DNA from: Pelagomonas calceolata
Taxonomy: Eukaryota; Sar; Pelagophyceae; Pelagomonadales; Pelagomonadaceae
Direction of reading: 5' to 3'
NCBI GenBank assembly: GCA_918797485.1
Contig: CAKKNE010000004.1
Span: 558,001 to 622,000 of the forward strand
DNA: 64,000 bases
Shown here: in pieces, positions 26,185-33,671 of the stretch
Numbering within the stretch: position 1 is the first letter of the stretch
How the letters are laid out: every line of letters starts with the position of its first letter
Position numbers and translations under genes: made by a program
The notes under the pieces: model-generated
Database searches by the model: none
Told to the model about the DNA's origin: nothing
Seen by the model: only the letters and a program-made list of their open reading frames with translations

Positions 26185-27813
26185 ATGAAGACCGTTGCCG
26201 CCATCGCTATCCTCTGCCTCGGCGCCGCCGCCGCCAGGAAGGCGTCGCGCGAGACGGCCTCGGACCGCATCGAGAAGTTGCTGGCCGCCCGGGGCAGCAG
26301 GAAGACGACGCGCGCGAGCCGGCGCTTGGGGAGCCCGAAGCAGATGGTCGACACGGCGCACCCGCTGCTGAAGGCTCGCTGGGAGGCCACCGGCAAGCTT
26401 ACGCTGGCGGATATCGAGGCGGCGGCGGCGGCGCCCGAGTGGCGGACCGAGCGGGCCGTGCGCGGCCGGGACCGCGTCTCGCGCCTCGGGAGCATCAACG
26501 ACGACCGGACCGCCGACATGTGCGCGGCCTACACGGGTTCCGGAGCGGCGTGCTTCGAGGGCGACCTGTCCGAATTGGACGACGACTTCATCGTGTCGCT
26601 CGAGCCGGGCGCCTGCGCCACGTGCGGCTACGGCGAAGATGCGCCCTCGGGCGGCCAGGACGATTGGTCAGACTGCATCACGTGCGCCAACGCCGGGGAA
26701 GAAATCATTGTCCTCTTCGACGACTGCACGGGCACCTGCGTCGACGCGGCCGGCAAGGCGTTCTGGGAAGGGCTGGGCTACGCGGACCTGGACGACTCGG
26801 CGTGCGAGGCGACGCGGGCGTGCTACGACGATGACGGCTTCGTCGACTCGCTGTCGCTCGGCGGCACGAACGCGAAGTACGCCGGCGACGTTGGGAGCTA
26901 CTCGTACTCGTACGACGACGACGGCGGCAGTGACGACGACGGCTTCGCCTGCTTGGATGACTGCAGCTTTACCAACGACGACGACGAGGTGGGCTGGGAC
27001 TGCGCCGGCTACAGGGACATCGCCAGCTCGTGCCTGGCGGACTGCGACGCGTCGCTGGCGAACGAATTCGCGTTCCACTGCGCAGAGATGCTTATCAAGA
27101 CATTGTGCTATGCCGAAAAGACGGCCGCGAAGACCTGCGCCTGCGCCGAGTTAAACGTTTGCGACGACAGCGGCATCACCGGTTACAGCCTGCCCAGCGA
27201 CGCGGTCAACCACGGCGCGACGAACGGGGGCTGGTGCTCCGGGGGCGTGGACGACTGCAGCATGGACGACGATCCCGAGTTCGACGCCGCGGCCTGCTGG
27301 GGCCTCTGCGCGCTCAAGTACCCCGACTCGCTCGTCGCGATCGACCTCAACGAAGGTTCCTGCTGCTGCCAGGATAAGTGCGAATGCATGGCCAATATCG
27401 AAGACGGGAATGAGGTATACACCGACGCCTCGATCACGACGCTCCCCGCCGATTGCGGCGGCGACGACGACGACGACGTCGGTCCGCTCCCCGCTACCTG
27501 CGCGGACGGCGCGGCCAACAGCGAGTTCATCTGGGAATGCGGGGGCGGTCCCGTCTACCAGCAGGGCTGCGTCGACGAGTGGCACGCCTACGTCGAATGC
27601 AAGTGGAACTATTTCCCGGCGATCGTCGACGACACCTATTTCAACGGCCCGTCGTGCTCCCTGTCGTGCGCCGATGCCCTGTCGTCGCCGGCGCCGGCGC
27701 CGGCGCCGGCGCCGCGGCCCGCGAACGCCACCGCGCTCGGGTCCGACGCGGCGGCGGCGCGCGGCCCGCTCCTCGCCACCGCCGTCCTCGGCGCCGCGGC
27801 CGCGGCGCTCTAG
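26185..27813 (+). CDS. Cys/Asp-rich cell-surface protein with putative GPI anchor
   Basis: 542 residues. Signal peptide MKTVAAIAILCLGAAAARKA, then a propeptide-like basic region, then a long part with more than 40 cysteines in short spacings (CATCGYGE, DCTGTCVDAAG, SCCCQDKCECMANIEDG) and many Asp runs (SYDDDGGSDDDG, GGDDDDDVG). A PA repeat linker (SPAPAPAPAPRP) leads to a C-terminal hydrophobic tail (GPLLATAVLGAAAAAL) preceded by a small-residue site, the pattern of a GPI signal. It is therefore likely an extracellular, possibly calcium-binding wall protein. The C-tail and the 3' flank are shared with the gene at 28312. Family unknown. Confidence 0.7.
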   Translation: MKTVAAIAILCLGAAAARKASRETASDRIEKLLAARGSRKTTRASRRLGSPKQMVDTAHPLLKARWEATGKLTLADIEAAAAAPEWRTERAVRGRDRVSRLGSINDDRTADMCAAYTGSGAACFEGDLSELDDDFIVSLEPGACATCGYGEDAPSGGQDDWSDCITCANAGEEIIVLFDDCTGTCVDAAGKAFWEGLGYADLDDSACEATRACYDDDGFVDSLSLGGTNAKYAGDVGSYSYSYDDDGGSDDDGFACLDDCSFTNDDDEVGWDCAGYRDIASSCLADCDASLANEFAFHCAEMLIKTLCYAEKTAAKTCACAELNVCDDSGITGYSLPSDAVNHGATNGGWCSGGVDDCSMDDDPEFDAAACWGLCALKYPDSLVAIDLNEGSCCCQDKCECMANIEDGNEVYTDASITTLPADCGGDDDDDVGPLPATCADGAANSEFIWECGGGPVYQQGCVDEWHAYVECKWNYFPAIVDDTYFNGPSCSLSCADALSSPAPAPAPAPRPANATALGSDAAAARGPLLATAVLGAAAAAL

Positions 27814-27860
27814 GCCGGACGGCCCAATTCACTTCCCCCCCCCCCATCATCGTCATGATG

Positions 27861-27959
27861 CTCTCCGAGTCGCCCGGGCGGACCTACTCCGCCCTCGGCC
27901 GCTGGCTCCTCTCCTCCTTGAACCGCTCGGGCTCCGCCCTCGACCGCTGGTTTTCGCAC
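27861..27959 (+). repeat. 3'-flank repeat, copy A
   Basis: 99 bp, almost identical to 29083-29182: one substitution and one inserted base. It contains an internal half-repeat (CCGCCCTCGGCCGCTGG and CCGCCCTCGACCGCTGG). The similarity extends more weakly upstream into the coding end of both genes. Confidence 0.85.
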
Positions 27960-28085
27960 TAAGGCACCATACTTCGTACTACTTCACGTCCGCCACGACC
28001 TCCGTGGCGCGGGATGGAGTTTTGAGTTTGTCGGCGTATGCCTATACGCTATCCATGCGCAATTGCGGAGGATTTATATTGTTAC

Positions 28086-28109
28086 GGTGCTAGAACTAGT
28101 GGGCGGAGC
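28086..28109 (+). promoter_or_regulatory. Second shared upstream motif, copy 2
   Basis: GGTGCTAGAACTAG then TGGGCGGAGC, 203 bp before the ATG at 28312 and in the same orientation relative to the gene as copy 1 at 22185. Confidence 0.5.
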
Positions 28110-28311
28110 CTTGCGGAGGATTGACCAGTAATAAACTCTCTAGAGTTTGCAGCAGATTTGCAGCTATGCGAGACTGCCAGAGTGAAGTGCTTTGCGAGCC
28201 GTAGACGCTGCCCAAACAAGGCCAGGTGGAATATTTCCCAGTCCGAGCCACTGAGCAGTTTTCTGGGACACTACGCTGCCGGGGAAATCCGGAGCTACAC
28301 ACTCTACGCAG

Positions 28312-29034
28312 ATGAAGACCGCCGCCGTCACCCTTGCCCTCTGCCTCAGTGTCGCCACTGGCGACGACAGGTGCATCGGCGGTTGGAAGACTGGCGACGG
28401 CCAGGGGCCACTGGGGTCGGCATATGAGATGTCCTTAGGGACTGCCGATAGCCGCGAGGCGTGCATCGATGCCGTACAAGCTCTCAACACCGGCGCCAAC
28501 GCTGCAACCTACTCAACCGATGGCACCAAGGCGTGCTATGTGGAGTACGGCCAGACGACTGTTGATACCAGTTCGTATAGTTCGGACTATGAGAACTGCC
28601 TCCTCACGGCGCCGGCGACGCCGAGCCGCGACCTCGACGGCGACGGCGCCGAGGACGTCGCGCCCGAGGGCTCCTGCTGCATCGTCCAGTACGGCGTCGG
28701 CTTCGATACTCAGTGTGGCAGTACCCTGGCGGAGGTCACGGCGAGCAATTGCTGCCCGAGCCCCTTCGTCGCCCGCTACCATCTCGGGGCCAGCGGCGAA
28801 GAGACGACAAACTACGACTGCGTCTCCTTCATCAGCAAGGAGGACTGCATCACCTACGGACAGACTTGGAGCGGGGGCGACGACGACCCGATTGGCCTCG
28901 GCCAGATCGGGGGCTGCCCCCACTCCGCCGCGGCGCCCGCGTACGAAGCAGCGCTCAAGGAGTCCGATTCCGCGCCCGCGTCGGGCCCGGCGCTCCTCGC
29001 CACCGTCCTCGCGGCCGCGGCCGCGGCGCTCTGA
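28312..29034 (+). CDS. Cys-rich cell-surface protein with putative GPI anchor, related to 26185
   Basis: 240 residues. Signal peptide MKTAAVTLALCLSVATGDDR closely resembles that of the preceding gene (MKT.A.A..LCL). The luminal part has regularly spaced cysteines (CIGGWKTGDG, EACIDAVQALNTGA, CYVEYGQTT, GSCCIVQYGVGFDTQCG, SNCCPSPF, CITYGQTWSGG). The C-terminus ASGPALLATVLAAAAAAL is a hydrophobic tail like a GPI signal and matches that of the neighbour, as does the 3' flank. The central domains differ, so the pair shares its targeting ends with different middles. A secreted, surface-attached role is inferred; binding partner unknown. Confidence 0.7.
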   Translation: MKTAAVTLALCLSVATGDDRCIGGWKTGDGQGPLGSAYEMSLGTADSREACIDAVQALNTGANAATYSTDGTKACYVEYGQTTVDTSSYSSDYENCLLTAPATPSRDLDGDGAEDVAPEGSCCIVQYGVGFDTQCGSTLAEVTASNCCPSPFVARYHLGASGEETTNYDCVSFISKEDCITYGQTWSGGDDDPIGLGQIGGCPHSAAAPAYEAALKESDSAPASGPALLATVLAAAAAAL

Positions 29035-29082
29035 GGCGCCGTCGCCCAATTCGCCTCTGCACATTCCCCCCATCCACGATCG

Positions 29083-29182
29083 CTCTCCGAGTCGCCCGGG
29101 CGGACCTACTCCGCCCTCGGCCGCTGGCTCCCCTCCTCCTTGAACCGCTCGGGCCTCCGCCCTCGACCGCTGGTTTTCGCAC
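29083..29182 (+). repeat. 3'-flank repeat, copy B
   Basis: 100 bp match to copy A at 27861, starting 48 bp after the stop of the second surface-protein gene (copy A starts 47 bp after its own). It extends towards the convergent eL31 gene. Confidence 0.85.
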
Positions 29183-29249
29183 CTAAGACACCGTACTACA
29201 CAGCGTGGGAGCCAACTTGAAGAACTTGAAATCAGATACAACCCTTACC

Positions 29250-29600
29250 CTACACGTCGGCGACGACCTCCGTCTGCAATCCTTTAACGGAAGCGACCTC
29301 GACGTGCTGCACCAGCGTGTACAGCTTCTCGGACGCCTCCTCGTCCTCGTTGCGCTTCCGCGACAGCCGCACGCGCACGCGGTAGGGCACGTTCCGGACG
29401 CCCTTCGACCAGACGTGCTTGTTGAGTTTCGCGTCAATTCTCACATCAGACGTCTTCATGGCCTTCTCGGCGAATTTTTTGATCTCGCGGATGGCCCGCG
29501 GCGCCTTCCGCTTGAAGGTGATGCCGTGGAGGCGCTTGTGGAGGTTGATCGTGTAGTCGCGCGTCACGAGGTCGGGGGCTTTGCTTTGGCCCTTGACCAT
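29250..29600 (-). CDS. RPL31: Cytosolic 60S ribosomal protein eL31
   Basis: 116 residues. Diagnostic stretches include [60 protein letters not shown] and [20 protein letters not shown], in the order and length of eukaryotic/archaeal eL31, a structural protein near the exit tunnel of the large subunit. The ATG at 29600 is followed directly by VKGQSKAPD. It is intronless and convergent with the preceding surface-protein gene. The identification is firm. Confidence 0.95.
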   Translation of the reverse strand: MVKGQSKAPDLVTRDYTINLHKRLHGITFKRKAPRAIREIKKFAEKAMKTSDVRIDAKLNKHVWSKGVRNVPYRVRVRLSRKRNEDEEASEKLYTLVQHVEVASVKGLQTEVVADV

Positions 29601-30239
29601 GGTTTATAAAGCGGAGGCGTCCGCGGCGATTCCACTCCTAGCCTGCGGGGGGCGGTGAGCGTCTCGTGTGTGTCCGCCGCCGTTCGAGGCGTCTCGGTGA
29701 GCGTCTCGTGTGCGGGCATCTCATCGAGGGTCCCGCTGCCGTTCGCAGGTCTCGCGCGTGCGTCTCGTGTGTGTCGATTGGGTTCCAGCCCTCCCGCGGC
29801 GGCCGAGCGCCTCGCCGGGCCTCGCCGGCGCCCGCGGCGGTGCCTCAGAGCTCCCCGCAGCGCGCTGACAGGCCTGAGCCCTCGCTGGTTCCGCGGCAGT
29901 GCCTTGCAAAAACGTCCGCAGCGCGCTGACAGCGTCTCGCGTGCTCCAGGCCTCTATGCAAGCTAAGCAGCCGAGGCGCTGATAATCGGCGAGGACCGTA
30001 AGAGTGAGCAAACCAGCGCTCCGTGACAGCCTCGGGTGACGTATAGAGCTCCGGCAAGGCGGTTTGGGACTCTGAAATGCACGCTATAGGCCTAAAAGCT
30101 GAGCGTCGCTGTCTAGGCGATGCTGTTTTTTTTGCTCCTAGTGTCTTTACGCTAGCAGCGCTGATCGATCGATGGGCCGCCCACGAGTCCCCACACCGTC
30201 ACGGAACACCCTACGACACCGAAATACAGCATAGACTTA
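29601..30239. other. Intergenic region with short direct repeats
   Basis: 5' flank of eL31 and 3' flank of the PH gene. GTGAGCGTCTCGTGTG-type units recur around 29656-29775, and CGCAGCGCGCTGACAG occurs twice (29857-29872 and 29920-29935). A partial form of the palindromic upstream motif (CCTAGTGTCTTTACGCTAGC) is at 30137-30156. No gene was recognised. Confidence 0.5.
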
Positions 30240-31610
30240 CTACCCCCCTACTACACGGTCGTCGACGCGGTTGAACACGCTCCGCACCTTCAGCACCCTC
30301 CCTTTCAAACTCAATTCATTCAACACGACATACCGTTTTCCATCCAACCGCCGCGTGATGACCTGGGACTTGTTCGGTACACCAAAGTCGACGGCCGTCA
30401 CAATAGCTCCGGACTGAATTGTTGTAGTCGTCGTATACGAGGATTTATCCACAGGAGAAATCTTGACCAGCGACCCGCCGCTCAAATCGAAGTGGTCCTC
30501 CATCGTCCGAAATTTCGTGACTGTGGTCTCGTCCCACACATCCCCGTCGTGCTCGATGTGTATCGTGCGCTTCGTGCCGCGGATGGCCCTTCTCGCCACC
30601 CAGGGGACCCCCAGCGCCGCCATCATCTCATCATTACTATCGGAGGCGCCGTGGTCGAGGACGTAGGTCCCACTAAAGTCGGGGCACTTGGCTTTTTGTG
30701 GGGAGAATAAGGACGGCCGTCGCTGTTGAGGGTTTGGGCTCCGGATGCCAACTAAGGACGGTCTTCGCGCCAATAGCTCGCCGCTCCGCCGTCTCTTCCG
30801 GAGGGGCTGCTCCTCGTCTGGGTTTAGTCGAGTGGTGAGCACGAGGTCGTACCGTTTCTGCGGAGCGTCTCGTTTCCTCTTGACCGACGCCGCCGCCGCT
30901 CCGGCAAGCAGCAGCCCGGCCGTCGCCGCGCGCGGCACGAAAGCAGAACCGACCAGGCCCAACGCCACCGACGCGCAGGCCGTCCCCAAGATTGAGGGCG
31001 GTTGTGGCGGCGTCGTGTCCTCGAGCGCAGCGACTAGCGTCGACGACCCGGCCGTCGCGACCTCCACTTGTTCACCAGCAGTCACATCAGCGGTAAGGGT
31101 CGACCCGTCCGCCAGTCGGACGTGGGCCGCGTGCTCGCCGTCCGGCACACTACCTAAAGCCGCCACGGTCCGCAGCGGCGCGGGCGCGCGCTGGTCGACC
31201 CAGGCGCCGTCGATCATCCACGGAATGCCCGTGTTCTCTTCCTCCTCGTCTGAGGACGATGATTCCACCTCCTCGGCGCCCGCGGCGGCACACCTTATGA
31301 CCGTGGCCCACTGGCCCGCGCTCTGTTCCGATGATGCTCTGACATGATATGTTCTGTCAGGCGTATAGATATCCAGCGTGTTGTCGTCTTGCACGACGCC
31401 TCTTATTTGTTCACACCGTATAGTACCACGATGTCCGGAATTAACTTCTTTGGAGTACCTCAAAGTAGCCTCGGAACCGGCCCCCTGCAGCACGAACCAG
31501 CGCTTCCTTTCTGCCGAGAGGGCCGTGCCGCCTTTTTTGTGCAACCAGCCTTGCTTAGTAGGTGGGGGTGCGAGGCGGGCCTTTTTGTGTGTTGCCTCCT
31601 CGCGGTCCAT
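30240..31610 (-). CDS. PH-domain protein with C-terminal FABP/lipocalin-like domain
   Basis: 456 residues from MDREEATHKKARLAPPP; upstream open frame to 31988 lacks coding character. A PH domain lies at about 17-110 (KQGWLHKKGGTALSAERKRW, FVLQGAGSEATLRYSKEV, final QWATVIRCAA with the conserved Trp). An acidic linker, a beta-rich part and a Gly/Ala hydrophobic stretch (IPSILGTACASVALGLVGSA-like) with basic blocks (SVKRKRDAPQ, LRKRRRSGE) follow. Residues about 320-456 resemble the fatty-acid-binding/calycin barrel: DFSGTYVLDHGASDSNDEMM, AALGVPWVARRAIRG, then strands ending SQVITRRLDGKRYVV and LKVRSVFNRV. Both ends bind lipids in known families, so a lipid sensor or carrier at membranes is plausible. 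Confidence 0.65.
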   Translation of the reverse strand: MDREEATHKKARLAPPPTKQGWLHKKGGTALSAERKRWFVLQGAGSEATLRYSKEVNSGHRGTIRCEQIRGVVQDDNTLDIYTPDRTYHVRASSEQSAGQWATVIRCAAAGAEEVESSSSDEEEENTGIPWMIDGAWVDQRAPAPLRTVAALGSVPDGEHAAHVRLADGSTLTADVTAGEQVEVATAGSSTLVAALEDTTPPQPPSILGTACASVALGLVGSAFVPRAATAGLLLAGAAAASVKRKRDAPQKRYDLVLTTRLNPDEEQPLRKRRRSGELLARRPSLVGIRSPNPQQRRPSLFSPQKAKCPDFSGTYVLDHGASDSNDEMMAALGVPWVARRAIRGTKRTIHIEHDGDVWDETTVTKFRTMEDHFDLSGGSLVKISPVDKSSYTTTTTIQSGAIVTAVDFGVPNKSQVITRRLDGKRYVVLNELSLKGRVLKVRSVFNRVDDRVVGG

Positions 31611-32071
31611 GGCTCGTCGGTCGCGGCGCGCGGGCAGCCGAGCAAGCGTACCGCGGTCAACGGTCGCGGCGCTGGCGTGCCGCGGGCAGCAATAATGCGC
31701 GCGAGACCGCATGCAAAATCGAGCTGGGAGCACCCCGCACCTAAATCCCAGAGCCCCAAGGCCCGAGCACGTCTCCGAGGGACACATCAGAGCTCCCGGT
31801 ATAGCTGGCAATGCGAGAAAGAGACTTCGAGGAGGTCGCCTAGACAACAAAAACACGTCTCGACGCGCGACGCCATTGGTCGCTGCGAGGCGCACGGCTG
31901 GCCGACGCAGTGCACGCTTGCGAAGCGTTGCGCCGCGAGCCCGGCGATCCCTGCAAACCGAGCCTCGCGCGCTTAGTTTGCGAGCCAAGCATTGGAGGCC
32001 ACTGCTTTGCCTAGCCCGCAGCGCAAGGCGCCGTCCGCCGCAGCACTGTGGAAGCGGTGCAAGATAGAAAC
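31611..32071. other. Divergent promoter region (PH protein / carrier)
   Basis: The minus-strand frame stays open through most of this stretch but encodes Arg/Ala/Cys-rich sequence without protein character. No motif was recognised. Confidence 0.4.
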
Positions 32072-33040
32072 ATGTCGGTGAGGAAACCGATCGAAGCGCG
32101 CGCCGCGCCCATTATGGCCGGCGGCGCGACGTATATCGCGCAAGCGAAGGAGGGGCCCGATTTTGGGGCCATCCTCAGTAAAGCGGCATCGAGAGCGTTA
32201 CCTTCTGGTGCCGCCGGCGGCGCCGCCATGGGCCTGAACATCATGTGCCTCATGTGGATGAGAACCACTGTGAATTACCAATATAGATATGGTACCGGTA
32301 CTATTACCGCTATAAAAACTCTATATGAGGACGGGGGACGAGGTTTCAAGGGCATCACCCGATTCTACCGCGGATTAGTACCGGCGCTCTTCCAGGGCCC
32401 GCTGTCGCGTTTTGGTGATACAGCGGCCAATACGGGAACTCTAGTCATCCTCAACGAGTACGAAAGCACGAAGGGCCTCGCGCCCTGGATGAAGACCGCG
32501 TTTTGTTCTCTCTCAGCAGCTGGGTGGCGCCTCTTCCTCATGCCCATCGACACGCTCAAGACGACGCTGCAGACGGACGGCGCGAAAGGTATTGAACTAC
32601 TGAAGACGAAGCTCGCGACGGGCGGGTTCCGGACCTTCTACAACGGCGGCCTGGGCGCGGTCATGGCGAACATCGTGGGCTACTACCCGTGGTTTGCTAC
32701 TTATAATACTCTAGAGGAGTACCTCCCGAAGAAGGATTCCGAGGGCAACGACTTCACGGGCGTCCAGCAGCTGGGCCGACGGGCGCTCATGGGCTTCGGC
32801 GCCTCCGCCGTCTCCGACGTGTCGTCCAACTCCATCCGCGTCCTCAAGGTCTACAAGCAGACGAACGCGAACACCAAGCTTACTTATATCGAATGCGCCA
32901 GGGAGATCGTCGCCAAGGACGGCGTCGTAGGTTTATTTGGGCGCGGGTTGACGACCAAGTTGATTTCCAATGGTATTCAAGGAGCGATGTTCAGTGTTCT
33001 ATGGAAGACGATCGAGCCGATGCTCTTCCCCAAGGAGTAG
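32072..33040 (+). CDS. Mitochondrial carrier (SLC25) superfamily protein
   Basis: 322 residues from MSVRKPIEARAAPIMAGG. Carrier-type repeats are visible: FKGITRFYRGLVPALFQGPL in the first, the Px(D/E)xx(K/R) signature LFLMPIDTLKTTLQTDG in the second, FRTFYNGGLGAVMANIVGYY and the third repeat GFGASAVSDVSSNSIRVLKV then VVGLFGRGLTTKLISNGIQG. The third signature lacks the normal Pro (SDVSSNSIRVLK), and the first is poorly conserved, so this is a divergent member, perhaps of organelle membranes other than mitochondria. Such carriers exchange metabolites across the inner membrane; the substrate cannot be told. The start follows directly after the divergent PH gene region. Confidence 0.8.
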   Translation: MSVRKPIEARAAPIMAGGATYIAQAKEGPDFGAILSKAASRALPSGAAGGAAMGLNIMCLMWMRTTVNYQYRYGTGTITAIKTLYEDGGRGFKGITRFYRGLVPALFQGPLSRFGDTAANTGTLVILNEYESTKGLAPWMKTAFCSLSAAGWRLFLMPIDTLKTTLQTDGAKGIELLKTKLATGGFRTFYNGGLGAVMANIVGYYPWFATYNTLEEYLPKKDSEGNDFTGVQQLGRRALMGFGASAVSDVSSNSIRVLKVYKQTNANTKLTYIECAREIVAKDGVVGLFGRGLTTKLISNGIQGAMFSVLWKTIEPMLFPKE

Positions 33041-33342
33041 GGGGGTTCCTGTGGCTAACTGAGAAGTTGTTTCTAGTCGCATTGACGGCGTTTCGGGGGG
33101 CTGCTCGGCCGCTCGCGCGAAGCTGTGCGAGACTAGTGTGTTAGTCACGCTAGGTTCACCTTCGAGCCGGACGCTGCTGTTAGCAAGCCAGGCCGTCCAT
33201 AGCGTGAGTTACACAGCGCACTGACAAGCAGTCATCAGCACAGCTTGCGTACAGCAGTCGTTCGGCAACGCGCGAGCACTGCGGCAAAAGTCACCACCAG
33301 CGCTGCCACGCCGCACGCCAGCGAGGAACACCCACGAGCGCC
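33041..33342. other. Intergenic, degenerate palindromic upstream motif
   Basis: A diverged form of the upstream palindrome (ACTAGTGTGTTA then GTCACGCTAG) lies at 33132-33153, about 190 bp before the ATG at 33343 and in the usual orientation. Nothing else was seen. Confidence 0.4.
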
Positions 33343-33663
33343 ATGGCGACGCTCGCCCGTGCGCTCCGCACGCCAGCGCGGCACTTCTCTCGCTCGATAA
33401 AGGCGCCGCAGCTCGAGCCGATCTCACTGCGCGAGTACCGAATAGCGTCCAAACTAAAACGCCGCTTCCAGCCGCCGGCCCACCGCGAGTTCATGGAGCT
33501 CATGAACGCCATGCAATTGCACGACTTCGACACGGAGCACCCGGCGGTGATCGCCGCGCGGCAAAACGTCGAACGAGCAAAGGCCGAGGCGGAGTCGTCG
33601 CGCAAGGGCCAGAAGGCGTCGACGAACTACCACCTCAGTCGTCATTTAAGAAGGAGACGGTAA
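33343..33663 (+). CDS. Small mitochondrion-targeted protein, unknown
   Basis: 106 residues. The N-terminus MATLARALRTPARHFSRSIK is Arg/Ser/Ala-rich without acids, a typical mitochondrial presequence. The mature part (LREYRIASKLKRRFQPPAHR, EFMELMNAMQLHDFDTEHPA, VIAARQNVERAKAEAESSRK) is basic and helical and ends LSRHLRRRR. Such proteins are often mitoribosomal or respiratory-complex accessory subunits, but I cannot assign one. The stop lies 8 bp from the end of the convergent large coiled-coil gene. A GTTAAC/GTATGT donor-like site on the opposite strand belongs to that neighbour's end. Confidence 0.55.
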   Translation: MATLARALRTPARHFSRSIKAPQLEPISLREYRIASKLKRRFQPPAHREFMELMNAMQLHDFDTEHPAVIAARQNVERAKAEAESSRKGQKASTNYHLSRHLRRRR

Positions 33664-33671
33664 AATTCAGG

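Larger units (their letters stand above)
27814..28311. other. Intergenic region with duplicated 3' flank and an upstream motif
   Basis: Holds copy A of a 99 bp sequence repeated after the next gene (27861-27959) and one copy of the second upstream motif (28086-28109). The string CTGCCCAAAC near 28207 also occurs before the start of the upstream gene (26165). Confidence 0.5.
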
